A DNA stretch of 64,000 bases. Origin: Photobacterium pectinilyticum. GTDB lineage: Bacteria > Pseudomonadota > Gammaproteobacteria > Enterobacterales > Vibrionaceae. How positions within the stretch are numbered: the first letter of the stretch is position 1; each line of letters starts with the position of its first letter. The notes under the pieces are model-generated. The model was not told where the DNA came from. It saw nothing but the letters and a program-made list of their open reading frames with translations, and did not search any database. Made by a program: the position numbers and the translations under genes. The stretch lies in contig NZ_JANEYT010000014.1 of the NCBI RefSeq assembly GCF_024357955.1, forward strand, positions 28,880 through 92,879, given 5' to 3'. Shown piece by piece: positions 53,801-63,227 of this stretch.

Positions 53801-54158
53801 AGCGTTAAATCTTAAAGGTGACAAGACGGTTGCCCGGAAGGTATACGAGCATATGATCAATTGGGCGCATGATCATAAGAAGGATCATGTGGAGCCGGAC
53901 TTTTTTGCTGTCTCACTTCCGGATTTGATTGTTTTTGATGCGGATCTTGATACCGAGCAAAATTGTCATTGTGAGCTTGTCGAAGCAATGGGCTTATTAG
54001 GGTTAGCGATGGTGGATAATCAATCATTGGATGCCTTTCATGCGGTCATCGAAACGTTGATTAAACGTAAGCCGGATCATACGAAGGCGAATATGTTCAA
54101 AGATGTTGCAACTCTAGTCGGTCTTTTTAGAGCAGAATCTTCTGTTTGTAGAATGTGA
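50820..54158 (+). CDS. DUF5107 and TPR-repeat protein
   Basis: This 1112-residue cytoplasmic protein has an N-terminal DUF5107 domain (~20-350; PNPLFLESRVYQGSSGNVYPYGVID, MLLPELGGRIHRAYDKVKQRDFVYYNDVVKPALVG, SGGIEFNWPQHHRP), a galactose-mutarotase-like beta fold, and a long helical TPR region (~470-1080). DUF5107-TPR proteins occur in carbohydrate-utilisation clusters; a direct enzymatic role is unproven. The His/Glu-rich motif GGIEFNWPQHH may form a sugar site. ATG 50820 has GAGGGG upstream. It heads the sugar block of this window. Confidence 0.87.
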   Translation: MAMNNAVQAWIEEVVLSTYEVGDVDPNPLFLESRVYQGSSGNVYPYGVIDSISDVKTDKIYQAIFIENDYIRVMLLPELGGRIHRAYDKVKQRDFVYYNDVVKPALVGLLGPWISGGIEFNWPQHHRPTTFMPVDFKIEHHDDGSATVWMGEIEHMYGLQVMAGFKLYTDKALIEITGKVYNGNETPRQFLWWSNPAVKGGDDHQSIFPPDVTAVYDHGKRDVSDFPIATGEYYKVDYSPGTDISCYRNLPVPTSYMADKSAYDFVGAYSHSERGGLLHIADHHVSPGKKQWTWGNCDFGLAWDRNLTDHNGPYIELMTGVYTDNQPDFTWLDSYEEKQFVQNFLPYSDLGVVHNANTQLALNLVRSEKGGRNTVRWGVYAIGCLDRCVVSIQGDNDEYLNQRISLKPTQSVNGTLIIDEVGPLTIRVTDEDGAPVLSYTEQQITDIPIPEPATAPEKPADVSSIEELYYIGQHLEQYHHATRLPEAYYHEGLVRDPNNYLCNIALAAMAFNRADYPQTVIYCDAALTRSHKFNKNPMCGKASFLRGCAREKQGLLELAYSDFYKSTWSGNCRDIGFYGAARIAMRQREYLQALELVEKVLRFNGTHYQAMAMKALLLDKLGRQDAAQAYIDRQLVQYPLAYALVFQRWLMKRDAELLASFQQLTSGRTVNAIHLANFYLSLGEGALALEALERIKSQSGVLWFYKAFLLGQINTPQGNLFNQAEQQFNQDVLFPNTLTEVMVLQAFDGHYFAHYLLGCFFYAKRDYMQAVTHWQRSIDLNREFAPSYRNLSVYSFNKLYDPTLALDYMERAFEFAQEDARVLFELDYLRKMNAQSPQQRLDKLELSFPLALKRDDLTAELLNLYNVTDQLGKARSLLQERVFHPWEGGEGKVTGQYIVNQVRQAFGAIQNGQYDLAIKVLEASLTYPLNLGEGRLVGQSDNDIHFWLGWCYKQVGKKDLADHHLELATHGTLEIGQSRYYNDQPADYLFYQAAALNLKGDKTVARKVYEHMINWAHDHKKDHVEPDFFAVSLPDLIVFDADLDTEQNCHCELVEAMGLLGLAMVDNQSLDAFHAVIETLIKRKPDHTKANMFKDVATLVGLFRAESSVCRM

Positions 54159-54234
54159 GTTGCACGTGATGTGACTTTGAACTGATTCGATCAAATGTAG
54201 ATATTAAACGAAAATTCTTTAGCATATATCTTCA

Positions 54235-54256
54235 GGCAGCCTAAGGGCTGCCTTTT
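54235..54256 (+). terminator. Terminator of the DUF5107 gene
   Basis: GGCAGCC (54235-54241) pairs with GGCTGCC (54246-54252), then TTTT. It sits directly beside the convergent ROK stop at 54257. Confidence 0.75.
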
Positions 54257-55453
54257 CTACATTAGGCTATCAAGCTCTTTCTCTACCCATAGGTAACAGA
54301 TCCCAAGCAATAACTGTTCATCGGTCAACATGCCAAAGCGGATCTGTGTTTGCTCCCGACTAAGCGAGGAGTCTGATTCAAATGGGTTCGTTAGGGTTTG
54401 ACTAGTGATAGTTTCAAGCCATTTTTCGCCAAATTGACAAGTGGATCCGTAAAGGATTATCTGGTTAATATCGAGAGTGACTAGAAAGTTATATAACGTT
54501 TGGCCAATCGCTTTTGCTGCCTGTTGCATAATACGTTCAGCTAAAGAGTCACCTGCGTGATAGCGTTTGAGGATGGTATCGAATGATACGGCTTGTTGCT
54601 GAGACATATTATTATAGCTCTGCTCAATCGCTTTAAGAGAAGCTAATGTTTCCAGACATCCTCGTCGCCCACAACCACACATTTCGCCATTAAGAGATAT
54701 TGTGGTATGGCCTATCTGACCACTGCCGAAGTGTTTGCCACGGTATATATCATTGCCAATTAAGAATGAGGAACCAATGCCATAATCAATATTCAGAATA
54801 CAGTAATCGTTTTCTAGGTTACTCCCCTGCCACTTTTCTGCAAGCGCAATCATGACGCAATCATTGTCTATCAGTACATCTACATTTAATCGCTGTTCTA
54901 ATAGGTATTTAAATTCAACACTACCAGACCAAGGAGCTTGGGACATTTGGAGGGAAGCTCCCGACTTGGTATCTACCTGACCGTGGCAAGCCAAAGCAAG
55001 ACGGTAAGGGCGTTGGCCTGCAGCTTGTCGCGCGGCCACAATAATAGCAATGATGCTTTCTAGCATCGCTTCAGGTGTGTCAGGACTGATCGAATGGACG
55101 AACAAATTTGATATCGGGCGGATCTCGTTATCAGCGACGATAGCTCGTAATTGCTTGGGTGAGATATAAACACAAACAGTGTCATGTTGGTTTTTTGAAA
55201 CGCGAAAAATACCTTTGTGGTTTCCTCTCGTAGCGTTTATTACATGATGCTGCTCAATCCAATTATCTTGCAACAAACTAGCAAGGATATTGGTTACAGC
55301 AGGAATAGATAGTTGAGTTAACTTTGCTAGCTCCGACTTGCTGAGTCCTTTGTAGTGATAAAGGAGCTTGAGAATCTGACGCCGATTAAATTGCCGGATA
55401 TGTTTCGGGCTAATCCCTTGCTCTGTTGTGAGCTCTTTTAAATGAGTTGGCAT
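54257..55453 (-). CDS. ROK-family transcriptional regulator
   Basis: This 398-residue protein has an N-terminal MarR-like winged HTH (~20-75; ILKLLYHYKGLSKSELAKLTQLSIPAVTNILASLLQD) and a ROK sugar-kinase-like domain with VLIDNDCVMIALAEKW, the zinc-binding GQIGHTTISLNGEMCGCGRRGCLE (His249, Cys259, Cys261, Cys266) and an ILYG-containing C-terminus. Regulators of this class (NagC, XylR, Mlc types) release operators on binding sugars or phosphosugars. It is divergent from the GPH symporter gene across 532 bp and is the obvious candidate regulator of the block. Confidence 0.9.
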   Translation of the reverse strand: MPTHLKELTTEQGISPKHIRQFNRRQILKLLYHYKGLSKSELAKLTQLSIPAVTNILASLLQDNWIEQHHVINATRGNHKGIFRVSKNQHDTVCVYISPKQLRAIVADNEIRPISNLFVHSISPDTPEAMLESIIAIIVAARQAAGQRPYRLALACHGQVDTKSGASLQMSQAPWSGSVEFKYLLEQRLNVDVLIDNDCVMIALAEKWQGSNLENDYCILNIDYGIGSSFLIGNDIYRGKHFGSGQIGHTTISLNGEMCGCGRRGCLETLASLKAIEQSYNNMSQQQAVSFDTILKRYHAGDSLAERIMQQAAKAIGQTLYNFLVTLDINQIILYGSTCQFGEKWLETITSQTLTNPFESDSSLSREQTQIRFGMLTDEQLLLGICYLWVEKELDSLM

Positions 55454-55985
55454 GATTGATATGCAAAAATAGTTGAATAATATGAGAGAGTAAAAGTAAG
55501 TTTATAGAAAGGAAATAGAAATCGAACAATAATTTTAAGATTGAGGTGTACGTAGGGATTACAGAATTGATGATGGCTAAATTTATTCCTGGTTAAATTG
55601 AGTGTTTTTTTACTCTCAGAGGACGTTCTATGAGATATTGATACTCATTTGTGTTTACAGTTACGAAAAAATCTGGTTTGAATTTTTTATTAATTCCATT
55701 TTTAATGACTCTTTTGTCAATATACAGATTTTTATCATGCTTTTTGTAGTTGCTTAGAAAGTGAGTGTTAGATCAAGCACTTTACTTAACTAACATTAGT
55801 AAACTTTGTGACATTTATGAAAACTATATCACAAGATTCAGTTTAACCTGTTAAGTATTGAATAGTATAAAATTAATTAAAAAATAATTAATTACAAAAT
55901 AGTATTTAATAAATTGTTTTTATGTGATTTATGGTTTAGAGAAATAAAAAATAGAGTGATAATTTTAAATGCTTAAGGGGCGTTT
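55454..55985. other. Very AT-rich divergent promoter region
   Basis: This 532-bp stretch between the ROK gene and the symporter is strongly AT-rich. A 6-bp inverted repeat TTGTGA/TCACAA (55806-55811 and 55829-55834) could be a regulator site. The first half (TGTGACATTTATGA) also weakly resembles a CRP site. No gene is seen. Confidence 0.45.
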
Positions 55986-57347
55986 ATGAAAAATATCAGT
56001 ATCAAAGAGAAGGTTTCTTATGGAATCGGGTCGATAGGTGCCAATTATGCTTGCGCTATTATATATATCTACCTGATGTTTTACTATACCGATGTAGTTG
56101 GCATTTCTACTGCATTTATCGGTACTTTATTCCTTATTGTCAGAGTTATAGACGCAATAACTGATCCAATAATGGGAATGATTGTTGATAATACAAAAAG
56201 TCGATTTGGTAAATTTAGACCATGGATCTTAGTTGGTACCTTGGTTAACTCGGTTATGTTAATCGCTGTATTCAGTGCTCACCTAGTCGATGGGTGGTTA
56301 CTATATGGTTATGTATTTGTTACTTATATACTTTGGGGTATATCTTTTACGATTCTTGATATTCCATTCTGGTCAATACTTCCTGCTTTAACAAAAGTTC
56401 GTTCAGACCGGGAAAAAGTTGTTGTTTGGGTACGTGTTGCTGCCAGTATTGCATGGATGACAACGGGAGCATATGGACTCACGGTAATTAGCAAGTTAGG
56501 AGAGGGTGACCAAGGTAACGGCTTCTTGGTTTCGGCTTTTATAATTGTGGCACTGTTCGTAATTTGTAGTTTTATTATGGTAAAAAACGTTAAGGAAGCT
56601 TATACACCTGAAAGCCAATTTAAGAAGTTTACCGTAAAAGATGTCATCGGTATTATTAAGCATAATGATCAATTAAAAGCTTTAATTGGAACCGTACTGA
56701 CGTTTAATATTGCGGGTCAGCTAATCAGCGGTTTTGCGATTTATTATTTTACATACGGATTAAATAAACCTCATTTGTTCCCAATCTTTATGCTTGTTTC
56801 AGGTTTTGCTGAGATTTTAGGGATTGTTTCTTTTCCATATCTGTCAACTTTATTCTCTAGACGGATTATGTGGTTTTTAGCATGTTTCTTCCCTATCGGC
56901 TGTTTTGGTGTGCTGTTTATCTCAAGCGTTTTCAGTCCTGAAAGTGTCATCCTTGTCGGTGCTGCTGGTTTCATGTTCAGGCTTGGTAATGGTTTTGGTA
57001 ACGGCCTATCTACTGTGATGCTGGCTGATGTTGTCGATTATGGTGAGTATAAAACAGGTAGACGAAGTGAGAGCATTATTTTTTCAGTACAGACAATGTT
57101 AGTTAAATTCTCTGCGGCATTTGCAGGATTTTTTATTGGCATTGGACTTTCAATTGTTGGCTATGTTCCTAATATTGAGCAGAGTGAAAGCGCTATTGTC
57201 GGTATAAAAATACTGATGTTATTACTACCGGCAATTCTTATGACTTTGAGTGCTATTGTATATAAGAAATACTATTTGATGAAAGATGGCTTTGACCCAG
57301 AATCTTTACCTGACAGTAATAATAAAGAAATAGTTGTAGTGAGTTGA
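55986..57347 (+). CDS. GPH-family glycoside/pentoside/hexuronide symporter
   Basis: This 453-residue MFS-type carrier has 12 TM segments. The N-terminus MKNISIKEKVSYGIGSIGANYACAI and the loop MGMIVDNTKSRFGKFRPW (D-N-T-x-S-R-F-G-K-F-R-P-W) are GPH signatures, as in melibiose and xyloside symporters; LADVVDYGEYKTGRRSE recurs in the C-terminal half. It imports a glycoside with Na+ or H+. The stop overlaps the region where the GH2 gene begins, supporting cotranscription. Substrate unknown. Confidence 0.9.
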   Translation: MKNISIKEKVSYGIGSIGANYACAIIYIYLMFYYTDVVGISTAFIGTLFLIVRVIDAITDPIMGMIVDNTKSRFGKFRPWILVGTLVNSVMLIAVFSAHLVDGWLLYGYVFVTYILWGISFTILDIPFWSILPALTKVRSDREKVVVWVRVAASIAWMTTGAYGLTVISKLGEGDQGNGFLVSAFIIVALFVICSFIMVKNVKEAYTPESQFKKFTVKDVIGIIKHNDQLKALIGTVLTFNIAGQLISGFAIYYFTYGLNKPHLFPIFMLVSGFAEILGIVSFPYLSTLFSRRIMWFLACFFPIGCFGVLFISSVFSPESVILVGAAGFMFRLGNGFGNGLSTVMLADVVDYGEYKTGRRSESIIFSVQTMLVKFSAAFAGFFIGIGLSIVGYVPNIEQSESAIVGIKILMLLLPAILMTLSAIVYKKYYLMKDGFDPESLPDSNNKEIVVVS

Positions 57348-57367
57348 TGAAAACTCTTGGAGTACTT

Positions 57368-60300
57368 ATGCCTAGTTATGATTTAAGTGGTACATGGTTA
57401 TATAAATTAGATCCAAATGATGTTGGTGATTCTGAATCTTGGTTTGTTAATTTTAATGAAGATGGTGAGCTAAAATTTCCTGGCACACTTTCAATAAACA
57501 AGATCGGTGAGCCTCAATTATTTACCGATGAATTTAATGAAGAAAATCTACATTGCTTGAGAGATAATTATAAATATCTTGGTGCTGTGTGGTTAAAGAG
57601 AAAAGTCTTTATTGACCAGAAAGTTGATAATGCAAAATATAAAATAATTTTTGAACGATTGAATTATAACAGCAAGTTGTGGATAAACGGTAATTTCGTT
57701 GGAAATACTATCTCTCTTTGCGTTCCTCATCAATATGATGTCAGTCAGCTATTAGTAGCTGGACAGCACAACGAGATTTGCGTGTGTATTGATAATCGAG
57801 ATACGCAAGAACTTGGTATTTTAGCCAGTGCTTATACTGATGATACACAAACGATGTGGAATGGCATTGTTGGAGATTTGCTTATTAAGGTCTGTGATGA
57901 ACGAAAAGTAGAAAGGCCCAAGATAAGTATAGATAATGATCGGGATGTCGTAGAGTTTACTCATATACTCCCTCCAAAAGCTGAGTTTCCGATAGAAGTT
58001 AGTATTGATGAACTTGATATTAATCATACCTTTGAAGAAAGCTCAGTTATAGATAATAAGATCAAGATTTATATTCCTTTATCGTGCTTTACTCAATGGA
58101 ATGAGTTTAATCCTAAACAATATGAGTACCGTATAGTAACTCCTCTTCAAGCTGATACACATCAAATTGCTGTTCGACAGATAAAAACTGATTCTGATGG
58201 GGTGCATATTGGTGGTAAGCATATTTTTCTAAGAGGTACATTAGATTGTTGTATTTACCCTCTTACTGGCCATCCACCTTGCGATGTAGAAAGTTGGAAA
58301 CGTGTAATGAAGACCGTAAAAGATTATGGTCTCAATCATATTCGTTTCCACTCTTGGTGTCCTCCTGAAGCGGCATACTTGGCTGCCAATGAGCTAGGTG
58401 TATACTTGAATATTGAGGGACCCATCTGGCTCGACTACTGTATGAACAGGATTGTGGGTTCTTTCCCTCAACATCGAGACTTTATTAAGTCTGAGGCTCA
58501 AAGAATTCTGAAAGAGTATGGTCATCATCCTAGTTTCTGTTTTTTTGCTAATGGTAATGAACTGAGAGGGGATTTCTCAATCCTTAGAGATGCTATTGCT
58601 CCACTAAAAATAGAATACCCTAATATTCTTTTTACTCTTACAAGTAACTGGGATCGTGACATTGAGTCTTACGATGACTTCTTTACATCTCAAAGTGTTG
58701 GTGGTGTTGGTGTTAGAGGTCAATATTTCCTTGAGGATCTAGTTAGAGGCACGAAACTCGAATTCTCACAAGGATCATCAAATTCACCCGTACCGGTTGT
58801 TTCTCATGAAGTTGGCCAATATTTGGTTTATCCAGATATGGCCGAAATAGACGATTACACAGGTGTCCTTAATCCAATTAATTTGAAGATTATTAAAAAA
58901 GATCTAGTGGAAAAAAAACTCATTTCACATGCTGAGGAATATAAGCTTGGCTCGGGCCAATTAGCTAAAATGCTGTACAAGGATGAAATTGAAGCAGCTT
59001 TGAGAACCCCTAATTTTGGTGGAATTCAGCTGCTTGATCTTCATGATTATCCTGGTCAAGGTACTGCAACTATCGGTATGTTGAATGCTTTTTGGAAAAG
59101 TAAAGGTATTGTTAGTGGTACCGATTTCCGTGAGTTTTGTAATGATGTTGTGCCATTATTAGAACTGGAAAAAAGAATTTACAAATCAGGTGATTCACTT
59201 AGCTTTACGCCTCTTATTTCAAATTATAGCAATAGAAAATTGGATAAGGTTAAAGCTGTTATTAAAATATACCAAAGAGATAAATTAATAGAAAGTGTTC
59301 CTCTTTTTGTAAATGAAATTAAGCAAGGACAACTATATCGTTTTGAAGATTATACTGTAACCTTGAAAAATTGTAGCTCAACAAGCCCTGTAGAGTTATC
59401 GTTTGAAGTAGAAGGAACGGAATATAAGAATCGTTGGATGATATGGGTATTACCAAAAGCTGCCAATTTATCATGTTGTGAATTAGTGAATAATAAAAAA
59501 GTATTTGTTTTTAATACTTTTAATGAGCTAGTAATTAAAAAACTGGAGCAGGGAGAAGATGTCCTTATTGTTCCGGATGTTAATTGTCTTACTTCGCCAA
59601 AGCCAGGCACATTTTTTCCAGTATTTTGGAGTCCTATATGTTTCTCTAGTGAGGATTCATTAGGACTTATAATTGATCACGAATCTGATATGCTGTCAAT
59701 GTTCCCAACGGAAAAATATATTAATTATCAGTGGAAAAGTTTACTAGAAGATTCTGTTAATATTGACTACTCATCAATGGGTGTTACTTTTAAACCAATT
59801 ATTGATGTAATACCTAACTATTTACACAATGCTGCAAGGACTAATTTGTTTGAAGCAAATGTACTTAATGGTAGAGTTATTTTTGCAGGTTTTGACTTTT
59901 TTGATGAGCTTAATACCGATCCTGTTGCCTCATGTCTGTTGAGCAGTATTTTGTCTTATATGGAATCACCTAATTTCGAACCGGGTAATCACCTAACGAA
60001 AGAGCAGATGTTGACTCTTTTCAAAGAATCAATAAGTAGTAATCATGACAATGATTTAGCCTATCGTAAACCAGCTATTGCGGATTGTTACCGTGACCAG
60101 TCAACACTTCCACATAAAGCCGTCGATGGTAAATGTATAACCGGTTGGTTTGCTTCTGAATATGAGGCTGGGCACTGGTGGCGTGTAGATTTAGGCAAGG
60201 TTAGTACGATCAGCGAAATCGAGATCGAGTTTAACCATGATGCGTTATATGAATACACCATTGCAGGTTCTGTTGATGGTATTGATTTCAAAAATATACA

Positions 60301-60439
60301 TCAATTGGTTAATCCTGAAGTTTCATTTAGAACGCAAAATCATTCAATTTGTGGTGAATGGCGTTATATCCGAATAACATACGATCGAAGGATGGGATCT
60401 ATAGCCGCTGGGCATCGAGCATTTCGAGTTTTTGGCTAG
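57368..60439 (+). CDS. GH2-like glycoside hydrolase with C-terminal discoidin domain
   Basis: This 1023-residue enzyme (from ATG 57368, GGAG 5 bases upstream; 57347 is an alternative start overlapping the symporter stop) has no signal peptide, so it is cytoplasmic. It contains an N-terminal jelly roll (~10-180; FERLNYNSKLWINGNFVGN), an Ig-like part, and a TIM barrel with HIRFHSWCPPEAAYLAANELGVYLNIEGPIW, acid/base FANGNELRGD and nucleophile VVSHEVGQY, all GH2-like. The last ~130 residues (HKAVDG, GHWWRVDLGKVSTISEIEI) are an F5/8-type discoidin module. A carbohydrate-binding module on a cytoplasmic enzyme is odd. Specificity is unknown. Confidence 0.85.
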   Translation: MPSYDLSGTWLYKLDPNDVGDSESWFVNFNEDGELKFPGTLSINKIGEPQLFTDEFNEENLHCLRDNYKYLGAVWLKRKVFIDQKVDNAKYKIIFERLNYNSKLWINGNFVGNTISLCVPHQYDVSQLLVAGQHNEICVCIDNRDTQELGILASAYTDDTQTMWNGIVGDLLIKVCDERKVERPKISIDNDRDVVEFTHILPPKAEFPIEVSIDELDINHTFEESSVIDNKIKIYIPLSCFTQWNEFNPKQYEYRIVTPLQADTHQIAVRQIKTDSDGVHIGGKHIFLRGTLDCCIYPLTGHPPCDVESWKRVMKTVKDYGLNHIRFHSWCPPEAAYLAANELGVYLNIEGPIWLDYCMNRIVGSFPQHRDFIKSEAQRILKEYGHHPSFCFFANGNELRGDFSILRDAIAPLKIEYPNILFTLTSNWDRDIESYDDFFTSQSVGGVGVRGQYFLEDLVRGTKLEFSQGSSNSPVPVVSHEVGQYLVYPDMAEIDDYTGVLNPINLKIIKKDLVEKKLISHAEEYKLGSGQLAKMLYKDEIEAALRTPNFGGIQLLDLHDYPGQGTATIGMLNAFWKSKGIVSGTDFREFCNDVVPLLELEKRIYKSGDSLSFTPLISNYSNRKLDKVKAVIKIYQRDKLIESVPLFVNEIKQGQLYRFEDYTVTLKNCSSTSPVELSFEVEGTEYKNRWMIWVLPKAANLSCCELVNNKKVFVFNTFNELVIKKLEQGEDVLIVPDVNCLTSPKPGTFFPVFWSPICFSSEDSLGLIIDHESDMLSMFPTEKYINYQWKSLLEDSVNIDYSSMGVTFKPIIDVIPNYLHNAARTNLFEANVLNGRVIFAGFDFFDELNTDPVASCLLSSILSYMESPNFEPGNHLTKEQMLTLFKESISSNHDNDLAYRKPAIADCYRDQSTLPHKAVDGKCITGWFASEYEAGHWWRVDLGKVSTISEIEIEFNHDALYEYTIAGSVDGIDFKNIHQLVNPEVSFRTQNHSICGEWRYIRITYDRRMGSIAAGHRAFRVFG

Positions 60440-60473
60440 AAACATTAAACTATAATCTTTAAATATATAAAAT

Positions 60474-60496
60474 CCCTGGTGTTTCCAGGGTTTTTT
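60474..60496 (+). terminator. Terminator after the GH2 gene
   Basis: CCCTGG (60474-60479) pairs with CCAGGG (60485-60490) and is followed by six T. Confidence 0.85.
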
Positions 60497-60709
60497 ATAA
60501 AATATGACACCACTTCGACTATCATTATATACGATTGATTTAGGTTAGTCTGGCTATCAAATTTTCTAATATGAGACGTGGATCGTCAATATCTTCAGAT
60601 AAATACCTACCATGCAAAGTAATTTAGAAAAAATCAAAGGTTTTAATCTATACGGCTTGCTATCGTTCGTAATCTTAGCGTTACATTTATAATAGCAAGG
60701 AAATATAGA

Positions 60710-62131
60710 ATGGATAAAATTAAAATAGGATTATTTGGAATAGGGCTTGATACTTACTGGGAACAATTTGATGGCTTACATGAACAATTGAACCAGTATA
60801 TTAAAACGGTATCTATGAAAATCCATGAATTAGGATTTTCAGTATTAAATGCAGGTTTGGTTGATACTGTTAGGCAGACTGAAGATATAGAGCATAAATT
60901 TAAGAGTGAGCAGGTTGATGTTTTAGTTTTGTATATAACAACATATGCACTGAGCTCAACTGTTTTACCACTAGTTCAGGCGATTGATAAGCCAGTTATC
61001 GTGTTAGCACTTCAGCCAGAGAAACAATTACCGTATAAAGAAATAAATAAATATGATGATCGTGCCACTAGAACAGGGAAATGGCTCGCTCATTGCCAAG
61101 CATGTGCCGCTCCGGAGCTAGCAAGTGTTTTTAATACGGCTAAAATACCGTACGAAATGATCGTAGGATATTTAGAAGAAAATGATGTTTGGTCAGAAGT
61201 TAGCGATACATTGAATGCTTTTACAGTAAAAAAACAGTTGAGTAAAACAAATATTGGTGTTCTTGGTCATTATTATAATGGCATGGTTGATGTTTACTCT
61301 AATAAACGACTTTTAAGTTCAAAATTTGGTGTTCGATTTGACGTTATAGAGATGTGTGAACTTGTTGAAAAAAGGCGTGCTGTATCTACTGAAGAAATTG
61401 AAATTAAGTACAAAGAGCTAGAGTCAAAACTATCGGTAAATAATCAATGTGAAAAATTTGAGATCGAAAGAGCTGTCATTACTTCTGTTGCACTTGATAA
61501 ACTTGTGAATGCCCACCGTTTAGGAGCAATGGCTTATTATTACGAAGGTTCCACTAATTCAGAACATGAGAATATTATCACTTCAGTAATTCTCGGTAAT
61601 ACACTTTTAACATCTCGGGGTATACCTATTGCTGGAGAATATGAAGTAAAGAATGTCATTGCGATGAAAATCATGTCTTTATTTGGTGCTGGAGGATCAT
61701 TTTCTGAACCGTATGGAATGGATTTTGAAAATGATAAAGTTATTTGGGGCCATGATGGGCCAGCTCATATTGAAATGTCTGAGGATGTCGTAAGTTTAGT
61801 CCCCCTACCTGTATATCATGGTAAACCTGGTAAAGGGGTATCTATACAGATGAGTGTGGCCAAGGGACCGATAACTATTTTATCTGTAGTTGAAAATTCT
61901 GATGGAGATATCGTTCTTCAGTATGCGGAAGGAAATTCAACAGATGGAAGCGTACTTGATATTGGAAATACAAATAGCAATTATAAATTTGACTTAAGTG
62001 CAAAAGAATTCACAACTAAATGGTGTCTAGGTGGGCCATCACATCATGCTGCAATTGGGAAAGGTCATCTAGGTAATAAAATAGAAAAATTAGCTAATTG
62101 TCTAGAAATAAAAACGAATAGAATTTCTTAG
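60710..62131 (+). CDS. L-arabinose/L-fucose isomerase-superfamily protein
   Basis: This 473-residue cytoplasmic enzyme matches the AraA/FucI fold: N-terminal [25 protein letters not shown], and candidate metal ligands in YYYEGST (Glu279), AGEYEVKN (Glu310), WGHDGPAH (His348/His353) and [10 protein letters not shown] (His445/446). Such enzymes isomerise aldoses to ketoses with Mn2+. It resembles neither AraA nor FucI closely enough by eye to name the sugar. AAGGAAAT precedes ATG 60710; the next gene starts 10 bases after the stop. Confidence 0.82.
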   Translation: MDKIKIGLFGIGLDTYWEQFDGLHEQLNQYIKTVSMKIHELGFSVLNAGLVDTVRQTEDIEHKFKSEQVDVLVLYITTYALSSTVLPLVQAIDKPVIVLALQPEKQLPYKEINKYDDRATRTGKWLAHCQACAAPELASVFNTAKIPYEMIVGYLEENDVWSEVSDTLNAFTVKKQLSKTNIGVLGHYYNGMVDVYSNKRLLSSKFGVRFDVIEMCELVEKRRAVSTEEIEIKYKELESKLSVNNQCEKFEIERAVITSVALDKLVNAHRLGAMAYYYEGSTNSEHENIITSVILGNTLLTSRGIPIAGEYEVKNVIAMKIMSLFGAGGSFSEPYGMDFENDKVIWGHDGPAHIEMSEDVVSLVPLPVYHGKPGKGVSIQMSVAKGPITILSVVENSDGDIVLQYAEGNSTDGSVLDIGNTNSNYKFDLSAKEFTTKWCLGGPSHHAAIGKGHLGNKIEKLANCLEIKTNRIS

Positions 62132-62140
62132 GAGGTAATG

Positions 62141-63166
62141 ATGGAAGGCTCTGTCAATTTAGGTATTATATATCACTTTTTAGGTGCTCTTGCAGCTGCA
62201 TCATTCTATATTCCGATTGCAAAAATAAAAAATTGGAGATGGGAAATATCTTGGTTTATAAATGGCATTGCATCTTGGATTGTTATGCCAACATTGGTAA
62301 CGTTTTTGATTATTCCAGATACGTTAAGTTTCTTATTAGATGTTAAATTTAATGATATGTTTAAGACATATATTTTTGGTGCTTTATGGGGAGTTGGTGG
62401 TTTAACGTTTGGTATGACGTTAAGATATTTAGGGCTTTCTGTTGGTTATGGTGTTGCAATAGGTATAACCCTCGTTGTTGGAACTTTAACACCAGTCCTG
62501 CTTAACGGCACCATAATGGAGATAATCTCAACCACTACGGGATTATTTGCTATTTTAGGTGTTATTATTGCTGTTATGGGCATAGGTGTAACATCACTGG
62601 CTGGATATAAAAAAGAACAATCTACTAAAAAAACAAATTCAGAGTTTAACCTCAAAAAAGGGATAATTATAGCAATTGTATGTGGTGTAATGAGCTCATT
62701 TATGGCATTTGCAATTGAGGCTGGAGCCCCAATACAGGAGCTGGCGATTGAGTATGGCATCGACCCTCTTTACCAAGTTATGCCTAGTTATATTTTTATA
62801 ATGCTAGGTGGATTTACAACCAATACATTATATTGTTTATTTCAGGCTAACAAGAACAACTCTGTAAGTGAAATACTTAACGATAAAACGGATAGAAATA
62901 AAAATATCGTACTTGCTTTTACTGGTGGTATTATTTGGTATATGCAATTCTTCTTTTATGGTTGGGGACATGTAGAGTTGGTTAATTCTGAACTTGGCTT
63001 TGTTAGTTGGACATTCCATATGTCTATGTTAGTTCTTTGCGGTGGTATTTTTGGTTTTGTGTTGAAAGAATGGATAGAAGTTCCAAAGAAAACAAAATTA
63101 ACTCAAGTTTCAGGAATGATGATTTTAGTCCTATCTACACTTATTATTGGGATAGGAGCAAGTTAG
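62141..63166 (+). CDS. RhaT-like sugar/H+ symporter
   Basis: This 341-residue membrane protein has ~10 TM segments and the RhaT pattern: ALAAASFYIPIAKIKNWRWEISWFINGIASWIVMP, GALWGVGGLTFGMTLRYLGLSVGYGVAIGITLVVGTLTP and the C-terminal WYMQFFFYGWGH. RhaT imports L-rhamnose with H+. ATG 62141 follows GGAGGT by 5 bases; an ATG three bases earlier is too close. It is cotranscribed with the isomerase, implying that the isomerase substrate is a rhamnose-like or related sugar. Confidence 0.85.
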   Translation: MEGSVNLGIIYHFLGALAAASFYIPIAKIKNWRWEISWFINGIASWIVMPTLVTFLIIPDTLSFLLDVKFNDMFKTYIFGALWGVGGLTFGMTLRYLGLSVGYGVAIGITLVVGTLTPVLLNGTIMEIISTTTGLFAILGVIIAVMGIGVTSLAGYKKEQSTKKTNSEFNLKKGIIIAIVCGVMSSFMAFAIEAGAPIQELAIEYGIDPLYQVMPSYIFIMLGGFTTNTLYCLFQANKNNSVSEILNDKTDRNKNIVLAFTGGIIWYMQFFFYGWGHVELVNSELGFVSWTFHMSMLVLCGGIFGFVLKEWIEVPKKTKLTQVSGMMILVLSTLIIGIGAS

Positions 63167-63199
63167 ATATAATATATAAAAGGTCTTCATGCAGATAAG

Positions 63200-63225
63200 T
63201 GCCAGGTTATATTGACTGGCATTTT
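63200..63225 (+). terminator. Terminator after the RhaT-like gene
   Basis: TGCCAG (63200-63205) pairs with CTGGCA (63216-63221), then TTTT. Confidence 0.75.
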
Positions 63226-63227
63226 GT

